Positions 26,370 through 35,776 are shown, counted from the first letter of the stretch. The stretch: DNA of 60,374 bases from an uncultured Rhodopila sp. (GCA_903932145.1 CAIZFE010000054.1:1-60374); one strand, 5' to 3'. Notes: generated from the sequence alone by a model not told the origin. Numbers and translations: made by a program.

Positions 26370-27101
26370 ATGATCCGCCTGTTTGTTGTCGCCAGCCTTC
26401 TCGCCACCAGCCTGTGTGCTTTTGGCGCCCGGGCCGAGTCGTTCACTCCGGCGCAGAAGGCCGAGATCGTCGCGATCGTCCGCGACGCGCTGAAACAGGA
26501 CCCGTCGATCCTGCGCGACGCGATTACCGCGCTGCAGGCAGATGAGGGCGAACGGACACAGGAAACCACCCGCGCCGCCATTGCACAGGCGAAAGAACAA
26601 CTGGTGACGCCGGCCGATCCGGTGGCAGGCGATGCCATGGGCGACGTGACGATCGTCGAGTTCTTCGACACGCGATGCCCGTATTGCCGCAAGCTCGAAC
26701 CGGTGATGGATGGCTTCCTGGCGTCCGATCGGCATGTGCGGCTGGTTTACAAGGATATGCCCATCCTCGGACCGGCCAGCTTGCTGGGCACCAAGGCGCT
26801 GCTGGCCGCCCAGAAGCAGAACGCCTACGGCAAAATGCGCGACGCGGTGATGAAGCTGCCGCCCGACACCACCTTGCCCCAGCTTGAAACCACCGCCAAA
26901 GCGCTCGGTCTGGATTGGGGCCGGATGACGAAGGACATGGAAGACCCGGCGGTGAAAGCGCGGATCGACGCGAACCTGAAGCTGGCGCACGAATTGGGGA
27001 TTCAGGGCACGCCCGCGCTGGTGATCGGCAACGATCTGGTGCCGGGCGCGGTCGATGCGGCGGAACTGCAGAAGTTGGTCAGCGCCGCGCGCAAGGGATA
27101 A
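26370..27101 (+). CDS. Periplasmic DsbA-family thiol-disulfide oxidoreductase
   Basis: 243 residues from ATG 26370; the frame extends upstream but without a signal peptide. Signal sequence ends at about GARAE (residues 20-23). A helical region (25-80) precedes a thioredoxin fold with CPYC at 103-106 (FFDTRCPYCRKLEP) and cis-Pro in IQGTPALVIG. This resembles Com1/ScsC-like or BdbD-like proteins, whose N-terminal helices can drive oligomerisation. It would oxidise or isomerise disulfides in the periplasm. Confidence 0.88.
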   Translation: MIRLFVVASLLATSLCAFGARAESFTPAQKAEIVAIVRDALKQDPSILRDAITALQADEGERTQETTRAAIAQAKEQLVTPADPVAGDAMGDVTIVEFFDTRCPYCRKLEPVMDGFLASDRHVRLVYKDMPILGPASLLGTKALLAAQKQNAYGKMRDAVMKLPPDTTLPQLETTAKALGLDWGRMTKDMEDPAVKARIDANLKLAHELGIQGTPALVIGNDLVPGAVDAAELQKLVSAARKG

Positions 27102-27208
27102 CTCGTCAGCCGACCTGCTCCCCCCGATCGTCGTCTCCCGACTTGATCGGGGCCCGTTTAGTCTCGGGTTCTGCGCCAGCCCGGGTTCCGCCCTCCGCAC
27201 CGGGCTGA

Positions 27209-27228
27209 TTGACCTGCATCAATGCAGG
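27209..27228. promoter_or_regulatory. FNR/FixK-like box upstream of the CBS/BON gene
   Basis: TTGAC-CTGC-ATCAA (27209-27222) fits the TTGAT-N4-ATCAA consensus with one mismatch. A second perfect palindrome, CCTGCAT-CA-ATGCAGG (27213-27228), overlaps it. The box is centred 68 bases before the start codon at 27284. A possible -10 TACAAT lies at 27259-27264 with no clear -35, as expected for an activator-dependent promoter. Regulation by an FNR-type protein is inference. Confidence 0.45.
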
Positions 27229-27283
27229 CGCCCTCGAGGTCTGGCGGACTGCCGACCATACAATCTGTATGGGAGGCCTTGCG

Positions 27284-27994
27284 ATGCGCGCCGCCGATGT
27301 CATGACAACCAAGGTCATCACCGTTACGCCCGATGCGTCCGTGCAGGACGTCGCCGCGCTGCTTGCCAATAACGGTATCAGCGGGGTGCCGGTCGTGGAT
27401 ACGGCTGGTCAACTGGTCGGTGTCGTCAGCGAAGGCGACTTGTTGCACCGAACCGAGACCGGAACAGCACGGCGGGTTGAACGCAAGCGCCCGCGGTGGT
27501 TCGACACCTTTTCCGGCGACCGGGATCTGGCGCGCGACTACGTCAAATCCCACAGCCGCACCGTCCGCGACATCATGACCCCGGACGTTATTACGGTATC
27601 AGAAACAACTGAACTTGACGCCATCGCCAACCTGCTGGAGACAAAACGAATCAAGCGCGTCCCCGTCGTGCGCGACGGCACCGTCGTCGGCATCGTCAGC
27701 CGGTCCAATCTGGTGCGTGCCCTGGTCGCGGCCAAACCTCCGGCCGAGACCGGCACCGACAGCGATGACCGCACGATTCGCGGCCTGATTCTGGCGGAGC
27801 TGCAAGGCCAGGAGTGGGCCAGCCGGGTGTGGGCCGCCGACATCATCGTGCGCGACAAGATCGTGCATATCTGGTGTTCGGACGACCGCTCTGATGACGA
27901 AAGGCGTGCGTTGCGGGTCGTGGCGGAGAACACATCTGGTGTTCGTGGCGTAGAGGAACACATCGTGGCGGTGCCACTCAGCACGGGGTTCTAG
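27284..27994 (+). CDS. CBS-pair protein with C-terminal BON domain
   Basis: 236 residues from ATG 27284, chosen for the GGGAGG site seven bases upstream. CBS1 is at about residues 5-60 (MTTKVITVTPDASVQDVAAL), CBS2 at about 100-150 (IMTPDVITVSETTELDAIAN) and a BON-like domain at about 165-232. This architecture is common in alphaproteobacteria, often associated with microaerobic or stress regulons. CBS pairs bind adenosine nucleotides; BON domains often bind membranes or lipids. Partner unknown. Confidence 0.88.
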   Translation: MRAADVMTTKVITVTPDASVQDVAALLANNGISGVPVVDTAGQLVGVVSEGDLLHRTETGTARRVERKRPRWFDTFSGDRDLARDYVKSHSRTVRDIMTPDVITVSETTELDAIANLLETKRIKRVPVVRDGTVVGIVSRSNLVRALVAAKPPAETGTDSDDRTIRGLILAELQGQEWASRVWAADIIVRDKIVHIWCSDDRSDDERRALRVVAENTSGVRGVEEHIVAVPLSTGF

Positions 27995-28298
27995 GGAGTT
28001 GCTCTGCGATTGGTTGTACGGTAAGCGAGCGCCGTTTCACGTTGCGTGCTTACCGACGGAGCATCTTCGTCGCGGCAGCGGCAGGTGGCCTATGTGAGTG
28101 GATTGAATGTGGCCGGTGTTGGTCTGGATGGCATCCTGCCCATTCCCTCTTGAAGGTATCAGCTCAAAACCGACTCGAGATGCGCGCGACATCGGGTCAT
28201 TGGATCAATGAGATGGGCACGAGGCTGACGGGCCAGGACGTGGCCCCGGCTTTTCTTCAGCCGGCGCACCGTTCAATCAGCCTCGGAGGCTTCCGATT
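27995..28298. other. Intergenic region without recognisable gene
   Basis: An 8-base perfect inverted repeat, CGGTAAGC (28019-28026) and GCTTACCG (28048-28055), just after the CBS/BON gene could form a stem with a 21-base loop, perhaps a weak terminator. Nothing else is recognisable in this 304-base gap between two convergent genes. Confidence 0.4.
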
Positions 28299-28718
28299 CT
28301 ACCAGGAACCGGTGTTGGCCATGGTGGTCCAGGGTTCGGCAGGTGGCAGCGCGCCACCGGCTTGCAACAGTTCGAGCGAGATGCCGTCTGGCGTGCGGAC
28401 GAAGGCCATGTGGCCGTCACGTGGCGGGCGGTTGATCGTCACGCCGCGGGCGATGAAGGCGCTGCAGGTGTCGTAGATGTTGTCCACGGCGTAGGCGAGA
28501 TGCCCGAAATTGCGGCCGCCGGTATAGGGCTGGGGGTCCCAGTTGTAGGTCAGTTCCAAGGCAGCCGCCTCATCGCCGGGGGCGGCTAGGAACACGTTGG
28601 TATAACGGCCCTTTTCGTCCGCCCGGCGGCGGATTTCGCGCAGGCCGAGTACGTCGAAGAAGGCGATAGTGTCCTCCAGCGAACTGACGCGGATCATCGT
28701 GTGCAGATATTTGGTCAT
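28299..28718 (-). CDS. gloA: VOC-family protein, lactoylglutathione lyase-like
   Basis: 139 residues from ATG 28718 with GGAGG upstream; a longer frame to 28817 lacks a good site. Glyoxalase I fold: MIRVSSLEDTIAFFDVLGL in the first beta-alpha-beta-beta unit, LELTYNWDPQPYTGG, then FGHLAYAVDNIYD and DGISLELLQ. Candidate metal ligands are His5, Glu (LELTYNW), His in GHLAYAV and Glu in SLELLQ, which matches glyoxalase I well. Likely detoxifies methylglyoxal hemithioacetal in the cytoplasm. Confidence 0.85.
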   Translation of the reverse strand: MTKYLHTMIRVSSLEDTIAFFDVLGLREIRRRADEKGRYTNVFLAAPGDEAAALELTYNWDPQPYTGGRNFGHLAYAVDNIYDTCSAFIARGVTINRPPRDGHMAFVRTPDGISLELLQAGGALPPAEPWTTMANTGSW

Positions 28719-28868
28719 GGTGTGTCCTCCGGTTAGGTGGTCGGCGAATTCCTGGCGCCGCGGCAATCGGTTCGAGATGTGGTAAGATTGGTCGCCGAGG
28801 TTATCCCAATCGGCCAATACTACAATCCGGAACTCCCCCGTGCCTTCGACATCTGTTTGATGGGCTCG

Positions 28869-29213
28869 CTATCCCGCCTCTCCGCGACGGTACGCTCGCT
28901 GCACGACGACCTTGTGCTGTTCAATGATTTTCCGGAATGAGTCGCTGGTCCTCGCCCAGTCCACCACATCGACCCGCCAGGGCAGGTCGGATTCTGAAAA
29001 ATCGTCTGCCAGGCTCCCCCTGACATCCAACGACAAAGGCGTGTCCGAAATAACCGCGAGATCGAGATCGGAATAAGGCTTCACCCGCCCCTTCACACGA
29101 GAACCAAACGCCCAAACCTCATGGTCCGGAAGGTGTTTGCGTAAAATATCGCGGACAATCTCCCAATGGTCCGGGCGAATATCGATCGGCGGTATGTCAG
29201 CGGTATTCGTCAT
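28869..29213 (-). CDS. mntA: MNT-domain nucleotidyltransferase antitoxin (MntA-like)
   Basis: 114 residues. Minimal nucleotidyltransferase: FGSRVKGRVKPYSDLDLAV gives GSR at 37-39 and catalytic Asp49 and Asp51, with a later Asp in WRVDVVDW. In MntA/HepT systems this enzyme AMPylates a Tyr on the HEPN toxin and so silences it. The start overlaps the stop of the HEPN gene (ATGA). The C-terminus is short and basic. Confidence 0.88.
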   Translation of the reverse strand: MTNTADIPPIDIRPDHWEIVRDILRKHLPDHEVWAFGSRVKGRVKPYSDLDLAVISDTPLSLDVRGSLADDFSESDLPWRVDVVDWARTSDSFRKIIEQHKVVVQRAYRRGEAG

Positions 29214-29614
29214 GCCAATCGCCGCCGAATCTGGTCGCGCAAAAACACCGCTTCCGCCAGAAAAGCGGGAATACCCGCCACAACCTCCAGAGCTTTGCTC
29301 TCATCATATACATGGCTGGTCTTGCTGCGCATGTCTCGGTACTTTTTCCAGGTTGGCCAATCCCCAAGCAGCACGCCCTGTTCATTGCCCGATCGAATAA
29401 GGTCCTGGAATGGCATTCCATCATATTCCCGAGGAGAAGCCGCCGCGGATTCCATATAGCGTTTTAGCGTCTTGTGACTCAGTTCAAACGTGAACTCGAA
29501 GCGTTGGATCAGGCCGTCGCGGATCTGGTCGTCAGCCGTGTTCAGCTCATAACGGGCCAGACCCGCCGTTAAGCTGGCAATGGCTTTCTCGAACGAGCCG
29601 ATGTCAAGGGTCAC
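29210..29614 (-). CDS. hepT: HEPN toxin (HepT-like, nucleotidyltransferase substrate-binding family)
   Basis: 134 residues from a GTG at 29614 with GGGAG eight bases upstream; the longer open frame to 29698 is not supported. All-helical HEPN fold of the HI0074 type (RFEFTFELSHKTLKRYME). The HEPN RNase motif is RSKTSHVY, i.e. R96-x4-H101-x-Tyr103, fitting the RX4HXY motif whose Tyr is the AMPylation target in characterised systems. Translated together with the MNT antitoxin. Probable RNase toxin of a type VII toxin-antitoxin system. Confidence 0.87.
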   Translation of the reverse strand: MTLDIGSFEKAIASLTAGLARYELNTADDQIRDGLIQRFEFTFELSHKTLKRYMESAAASPREYDGMPFQDLIRSGNEQGVLLGDWPTWKKYRDMRSKTSHVYDESKALEVVAGIPAFLAEAVFLRDQIRRRLA

Positions 29615-29751
29615 AGCGTCGCTCCCTGGTAGCCGGAGGCTCCGGCCTGCGAACCGCATTATGCGGCAGCCCGATCCGGGGAACAATGGAACCCCCACCC
29701 TGTTCTTTCCGTCCTCAATCCGCTATCCGAACTTCCAAAGGAGACTCACCC

Positions 29752-30675
29752 ATGACCTACCTCGTCGCCGATGACCTTCCCACCGCCCCGGCCGGAGACC
29801 GCTTCCGCGCCCTGCTCGCCCGCCCCGGCATCGTGCAGCTTCCCGGCGCCCATAACGGCCAGGCCGGCCTGCAAGCAAAGGCTGCGGGTTTCGAGGGCCT
29901 GTATCTGTCCGGTGCCGCCATGACCGCCTCGATGGGCATTCCCGACGTGGGCATGATCACGGTGGACGAGGTCTGCTTCTTCGTCCGCCAGATCGCCCGC
30001 GCCACCGCGCTGCCGCTGCTGGTGGACGGCGACACCGGTTACGGCGAGGCGCTGAACGTCATGCACATGATCCGCAGCTTTGAGGATGCCGGCGCCGGCG
30101 CGGTGCATATCGAGGACCAGTTGCTGCCCAAGAAGTGCGGCCACCTCAACGACAAAAAGATCGCCGACCCGCACGACATGGCCGCCAAGATCGCCGCCGC
30201 CCGCAAGGCTCGGAAACACCTGTATATCATTGCCCGCACCGACGCCGCCGCGTCCGAGGGCCTCGATGGCTGCGTCGGCCGAGCGAAATTGTATCTGGAA
30301 GCGGGGGCGGACGCGATCTTCCCCGAGGCGCTGAACACCGCCGAGATGTTCAAGGCCGCCGCCGCCCGCCTGCCGGGCGTGACGCTACTCGCCAACATGA
30401 CCGAGTTCGGCCGCACCCCGTTCTTCACCGCGTCGGAGTTCGAGGCGATGGGCTACAAGATGGTGATCTGGCCGGTCAGCAGCCTGCGGGTGGCGAACAA
30501 GGCCCAGGCGCGGTTGTACGCCGCGATCAGGAAGGACGGCGGCGCCCAGAACATGGTCGATCATATGCAGACGCGGGCCGAACTGTACGAAACGATCGGG
30601 TATCATGATTACGAGGCGCTGGATGCTTCGATCATTACGACGATTATTCCGCAGGCGATGCCGCAGACGGCGTAA
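29752..30675 (+). CDS. Isocitrate lyase/PEP mutase family protein, methylisocitrate lyase-like
   Basis: 307 residues from ATG 29752 after AAAGGAG. PF13714/ICL family: the active site KKCGH is at 127-131, metal-binding LLVDGDTGYGE at 90-99, and IEDQ at 120-123. The KKCGH Cys supports a lyase acting on methylisocitrate (PrpB), or an oxaloacetate or related C-C lyase; phosphonate mutases have a different loop. No other prp gene is near, so I leave the symbol blank. Cytoplasmic. Confidence 0.85.
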   Translation: MTYLVADDLPTAPAGDRFRALLARPGIVQLPGAHNGQAGLQAKAAGFEGLYLSGAAMTASMGIPDVGMITVDEVCFFVRQIARATALPLLVDGDTGYGEALNVMHMIRSFEDAGAGAVHIEDQLLPKKCGHLNDKKIADPHDMAAKIAAARKARKHLYIIARTDAAASEGLDGCVGRAKLYLEAGADAIFPEALNTAEMFKAAAARLPGVTLLANMTEFGRTPFFTASEFEAMGYKMVIWPVSSLRVANKAQARLYAAIRKDGGAQNMVDHMQTRAELYETIGYHDYEALDASIITTIIPQAMPQTA

Positions 30676-30976
30676 GTGGGGCTGTCGGGGACTGGATTCA
30701 CCGCCCGCTCTTCATGGCGGCGGTGGAGGCTTCTTTGAGGGTAATCATCGGCCAGACGCGACAAACGCCGGTAAGCCCTTAATGCGCCACCAAGCAAATA
30801 TGCGGCCCGAAACATACGCCTTAAGCACCACGAGGCTGGCATCTCGCCTCGTTTCGACTGCGAGCGCCGCCATTACGCCGCGGCAATCTCAAGCGGACTA
30901 GCGCCGCACGCAGTCCGTCACAGCATCGGTTGCTGAACCCGCGATGTGACCTCATAACCGCACATCATGCGGTGGT
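30676..30976. other. Intergenic region, nothing recognised
   Basis: 301 bases between the lyase gene and a small minus-strand gene. Open frames here are short and have no recognisable sequence or ribosome site. No clear hairpin terminator or repeat was seen. Confidence 0.4.
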
Positions 30977-31180
30977 TCAGGCGTCCCGCCACCGCCGGCT
31001 GGCCTGTGTCCCAAACGGCGCGGCCGAGGCGTGCAGGCGCCGGTCCTGCGCGACCCAGCTTTGGGCCGCGGCCTCTGTGGCGAAGCCAGCCGCCGTTTGC
31101 GGCAGCGAGCCAACCCTGATGATTTCAACCGCGAAGCTATCGTCTTCGCGGTGGACGATTCGATAAGAGGCGTCTGCCAT
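30977..31180 (-). CDS. Small conserved hypothetical protein
   Basis: 67 residues from ATG 31180, preceded by an AGGA site about six bases away; an upstream start at 31195 is possible. SYRIVHREDDSFAVEIIR looks like a beta-hairpin, followed by a helix, FATEAAAQSWVAQDRR. I recall similar short proteins in other alphaproteobacteria (pattern GFATEAEAEAWI), where they are of unknown function. No signal or membrane segment. Confidence 0.6.
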   Translation of the reverse strand: MADASYRIVHREDDSFAVEIIRVGSLPQTAAGFATEAAAQSWVAQDRRLHASAAPFGTQASRRWRDA

Positions 31181-31241
31181 TATGCATCCTGCCATAACGC
31201 CGCGGGGCTTGTGTGTGACGATTGGTCAACGGTCCCGGGGG

Positions 31242-31448
31242 TCATAAGTCAGTCCGAACAGCGGACGCATCCTCGGCCTTGGAAACGATCAGGGCGGCGC
31301 GCTGCACGCTGATGTCCTTCAGAGTATGCACCCCGCCGGCCGTGGTCGCCAGCTTGACCTCGCCCAATTCGTCGTAAATGGACACGATGTGGCGAAGCTG
31401 GACCACAACGCGGCCGCCGGTGGCGGCCTCGAACGTGACCCAGCTCAT
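31242..31448 (-). CDS. Small hypothetical protein
   Basis: 68 residues, MSWVTFEAATGGRVVVQLRH at the N-terminus, with alternating hydrophobic residues suggesting an all-beta fold (GRVVVQLRHIVSIYDE, VHTLKDISVQR). Its start lies 13 bases after the stop of the next minus-strand gene upstream, so the two are likely co-transcribed. Composition is coding-like. Function unknown. Confidence 0.55.
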   Translation of the reverse strand: MSWVTFEAATGGRVVVQLRHIVSIYDELGEVKLATTAGGVHTLKDISVQRAALIVSKAEDASAVRTDL

Positions 31449-31461
31449 GCTGAATGCCGGT

Positions 31462-31788
31462 TCAACGGGCGCCGCGGGAGATCATCAGCTTGATGTAGTC
31501 CGCCCGGCTGGTGCCGTCATACGACATGCCGAACGGCTTTTTCTCGCTCGACACCGGCTTGGCTTCGACCACAACCGGCTTGGCGCGCTTCATCTTGGCG
31601 GTCGTCGGCGGCACGATGGAACGCGTCACCGCCACGCTGAGTTCCGTAGCCCCCCGCGTGGACCCGTCCGCCCGGCCCTCGCGCCAGGACGCCACGTCCT
31701 TCGCCAGTTGGCTTTTCATCGCATCGGCGGTCTCGTCGGCCTGGACGAATTCGGCCGGATGTGTTCCGTCGTCGGGCACTGTGCTCAT
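31462..31788 (-). CDS. Hypothetical protein, polar with basic middle
   Basis: 108 residues. Acidic N-terminus (DDGTHPAEFVQADETADA), a helical segment with MKSQLAKDVASWREGRADG, then a Lys/Pro/Val-rich linker (KMKRAKPVVVEAKPVSSEKK) and a final helix, SRADYIKLMISRG. Probably partly disordered. No known domain recognised. It belongs to a group of small minus-strand genes between 30977 and 32351. Confidence 0.5.
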   Translation of the reverse strand: MSTVPDDGTHPAEFVQADETADAMKSQLAKDVASWREGRADGSTRGATELSVAVTRSIVPPTTAKMKRAKPVVVEAKPVSSEKKPFGMSYDGTSRADYIKLMISRGAR

Positions 31789-32102
31789 GTGCGTAGGGTC
31801 CTTTTGGTGAGCGGTCGCATAAGGGGCACCAACCCCGCGGCGGTGACCGAGGGCTCAGGGGAAGGCGTCGTCGACGATCAGGTCAGACATTGCTGACGAT
31901 AGAAGCTGCCCCGAACGGGCAGGCGAGGCTTGCCCCGCGCGAATCCAAACCTTATCTGCGCATGTTTCCATGGAAATGCAAGTCCGGCGGCGCAACCTTC
32001 CGGCCGACGGGCCTGATATCAACCGGCGGGGAAGCGGTGGCAAGCCGTCCGCCGCACCCGAAACCCGCGATCAGGGTCGAAGCAACCGGACTGTTGCCCG
32101 GC
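31789..32102. other. Intergenic region, nothing recognised
   Basis: 314 bases between small minus-strand genes. Short plus-strand frames here are not supported by a ribosome site or plausible protein features. No repeat or strong hairpin was noticed. Confidence 0.35.
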
Positions 32103-32351
32103 TCAGACCTCTTCGAACGCCGCGGGTAAGAGGCCCGCCTTGAAGATGATGGTCGGTTCTTCGTCGTACTCGCCCGCTTCCGCATCGCCCCACGTCGAAA
32201 ACGCAACGACTCCGGCCTTGGACGCCAACATGGTCTCGGCTTTCCTCTGTGCCACTTCCAGGGACCGGCATTTCACCGGGGTTTCGGCGATCAGCCGGGT
32301 GCCTTTGCCTTGCTTGAAAGCCTGCACCAGAAAAACCGTCTCACGCGCCAT
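32103..32351 (-). CDS. Small conserved-looking hypothetical protein
   Basis: 82 residues: METVFLVQAF-like beta start (ETVFLVQAFKQGKGTRLIAE), a helix VAQRKAETMLASKAGVVAFS, and a C-terminal FKAGLLPAAFEEV. The pattern beta-helix-beta with a conserved-looking Cys (PVKCRSLE) resembles small RNA- or protein-binding domains, but I cannot name the family. Cytoplasmic, single gene. Confidence 0.55.
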   Translation of the reverse strand: MARETVFLVQAFKQGKGTRLIAETPVKCRSLEVAQRKAETMLASKAGVVAFSTWGDAEAGEYDEEPTIIFKAGLLPAAFEEV

Positions 32352-32524
32352 GGGGTACCGTTCCTAATCTGAGCAACAAGTTTACATCCGAACCGGGATA
32401 ATGCGTGACGGTTGTCTGCGATGCGGGCATCATTTGCTGCGGTGCGGGAGAACGCCCCTAACCGACGCTGCGGCAGACAACCCTAACCACGCCCAAACGA
32501 GCCCAATTCGCCAGAGGTACTATC

Positions 32525-33340
32525 ATGCAAATCCGAGTCGGCTACGAAATCGTCTATGACTGCGTGCAGCCGACCCCGATGGTGCTGATGCTGCACGTGC
32601 ATCATTCCCGAGTCGCCGACCTCGTCGTGCCCGACCATCTGGTAACCGAACCGGCCCTGCCGGTGCACGCCTATCATGATTCGTTCGGAAACTGGTGCAG
32701 CCGGCTCGTCGCCCCCGCCGGCCGCACGCGCATCGCCAGCACCGCCGTGGTGTTCGATGCCGGCCTGCCCGACCCGTCCTTTCCGCATGCAAAGCAACAT
32801 GCGGTGCAGGATCTGCCGGACAACGCGTTGGTGTTCCTGCTGGGCAGCCGCTACTGCGAAACCGACCGCCTGTCCGATATCGCCTGGCAGATGTTCGGCA
32901 ACACCCCGACCGGCTGGGGCCGCGTTCAGGCGATCTGCGACTTCGTCCACAACCACATCAAGTTCGACTACCAGCAGGCGCGCTCCACCCGCACCGCATG
33001 GGAAGCCTTCAACGAAAAAGTCGGCGTCTGCCGCGACTACGCCCACCTGGCCGTGACACTCACCCGCTGCATGAACATTCCGGCGCGCTATTGCACCGGC
33101 TACCTCAGCGACATCAACATCCCGCCGCCGCACGGCACAATGGATTTCGCCGGCTGGTTCGAAGCCTACCTGGATGGCGCCTGGCACATGTTCGACCCGC
33201 GCAATAATAAACCGCTGTGGGGCCGCGTCCTGATCGCCCGCGGCCGCGACGCCACGGACGTGCCGATCAGCAACGCATTCGGCCCGAACACGCTGGTCAG
33301 TTTCAAAGTGATGGCGGATGAGGAGCCGGTGGCAAAGTAA
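32525..33340 (+). CDS. Transglutaminase-like family protein (copy 3)
   Basis: 271 residues; ATG at 32525 with AGAGG upstream. Very similar along its whole length to copy 1 at 5886-6692: both share FLLGSRYCETDRL, MNIPARYCTGYL and GRGRDATDV-type segments. Catalytic Cys is in GVCRDYAHLA, His in AWHMFDPR, Asp in the same motif. No signal peptide. It stands alone, more than 25 kb from copy 1, so this is a dispersed rather than tandem duplication. Substrate unknown. Confidence 0.87.
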   Translation: MQIRVGYEIVYDCVQPTPMVLMLHVHHSRVADLVVPDHLVTEPALPVHAYHDSFGNWCSRLVAPAGRTRIASTAVVFDAGLPDPSFPHAKQHAVQDLPDNALVFLLGSRYCETDRLSDIAWQMFGNTPTGWGRVQAICDFVHNHIKFDYQQARSTRTAWEAFNEKVGVCRDYAHLAVTLTRCMNIPARYCTGYLSDINIPPPHGTMDFAGWFEAYLDGAWHMFDPRNNKPLWGRVLIARGRDATDVPISNAFGPNTLVSFKVMADEEPVAK

Positions 33341-33342
33341 GG

Positions 33343-33359
33343 TTGGGGCTTTGCCCCAA
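33343..33359 (+). terminator. Possible hairpin terminator after transglutaminase copy 3
   Basis: TTGGGGC (33343-33349) and GCCCCAA (33353-33359) form a perfect 7-bp stem right behind the stop codon. There is no T-run, so intrinsic termination is uncertain. Confidence 0.35.
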
Positions 33360-33426
33360 ACCCCACGTCGCGCGGAAACGCGCGCTGGCGCACGACGGGG
33401 CGTCGCCCCTTGGAACCACTTATATA

Positions 33427-33495
33427 GGCCAGGGTTTTAGCGGGGGCATCTGAGTCGTCACCAACGACACGGATGCCCCCGCTAAATTCCTGGCC
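33427..33495. repeat. Long imperfect inverted repeat / hairpin between convergent genes
   Basis: Arms of 24 bases at 33427-33450 and 33472-33495 pair at 22 positions (two adjacent mismatches). The loop contains a further 5-bp stem, GTCGT/ACGAC. Flanking AT-rich stretches (TATATA and TTAAATTTAA) can extend the structure partly. It lies between the convergent transglutaminase and small hypothetical genes. It could be a bidirectional terminator, a small mobile repeat or a structured RNA. Confidence 0.65.
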
Positions 33496-33501
33496 TTAAA
33501 T

Positions 33502-33726
33502 TTAAGGGATCAAAGGGGCCGATGGCCCCTTTGCGGGTTCGGGCAGAGCCCGACCTTCCTTTGCCTCCAGCGCCTCAGCCGTCACCTCATTGGAAATCTG
33601 TGCCAGCGCGTTTTCGAGGCCGAGAGGCGTTGCGGTCGATAGGTCCAGCGCGGCGAGGCGCAGGGCCTCGCGGCGAATCAGGCGGGAGGCCATCGTGTTG
33701 AAGGCGGCGTCGGATTCGTCCGTCAT
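33502..33726 (-). CDS. Small hypothetical protein downstream of groEL
   Basis: 74 residues, helical: AFNTMASRLIRREALRLAAL followed by LENALAQISNEVTAEALEAK, with a Pro-rich end. Charged, no membrane segment. It lies after the groEL terminator hairpin with only 57 bases between stop and start, so it could be a separate unit or be reached by read-through. Function unknown. Confidence 0.5.
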   Translation of the reverse strand: MTDESDAAFNTMASRLIRREALRLAALDLSTATPLGLENALAQISNEVTAEALEAKEGRALPEPAKGPSAPLIP

Positions 33727-33744
33727 GCGGAGGCTCCCGGAAGT

Positions 33745-33775
33745 GCCCGCCGCTTCCGGGTTGGAAGCGGCGGGC
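33745..33775 (-). terminator. Strong hairpin after groEL
   Basis: A perfect 13-bp GC-rich stem, 33745-33757 with 33763-33775, and a 5-base loop, located 9 bases after the groEL stop. There is no clear T-run, which is common for GC-rich alphaproteobacterial terminators. Confidence 0.6.
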
Positions 33776-33783
33776 GTCAGGCT

Positions 33784-35418
<1,635 letters not shown>

Positions 35419-35547
35419 TCACCGGCGGAAGCCGATGACGAAGTTATTAGTCGTTTAGCCAGACAGGAGACCCGAAGCGGGTTCTGAGAGGCCTCAGCGG
35501 ACGAACAGGCACCGCCGCGACAAAACTGTTTCGCCGGTCAGCGCCTG

Positions 35548-35574
35548 TTAGCACTCTTCCCCGGCGAGTGCCAG
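35548..35574. promoter_or_regulatory. CIRCE element upstream of groEL
   Basis: TTAGCACTC (35548-35556), a 9-base spacer and GAGTGCCAG (35566-35574) match the CIRCE consensus TTAGCACTC-N9-GAGTGCTAA in 16 of 18 positions. HrcA binds such elements and represses chaperonin genes. It is 169 bases from the groEL start. Confidence 0.85.
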
Positions 35575-35705
35575 GGGTAAGATTGCGGCGCCTGACCGAT
35601 GGGTGGCGAACCCGCGTGCTTATTAACTTGTATCAATGAATCGTTAACCCATCTGTGTCCCATGCCCGAGACATCGATGGGACGAAAGTCCCCGGACGGG
35701 GCGGT

Positions 35706-35719
35706 TTGCGCCAGATCAA
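35706..35719. promoter_or_regulatory. FNR/FixK-like box upstream of the cytochrome-porin operon
   Basis: TTGCG-CCAG-ATCAA fits the FNR/FixK pattern TTGAT-N4-ATCAA with two mismatches, both in the first half-site. Centred about 64 bases before the start codon at 35777. If it acts as a class II site the transcript would begin near 35754, giving a short leader. This would place the operon under low-oxygen control. Inferred from pattern only. Confidence 0.4.
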
Positions 35720-35776
35720 TGACTTGTCCGGGTTCGGCGCGAAGGCTGTTGAAAACCGTCAAGGGAAAAAACTGTT

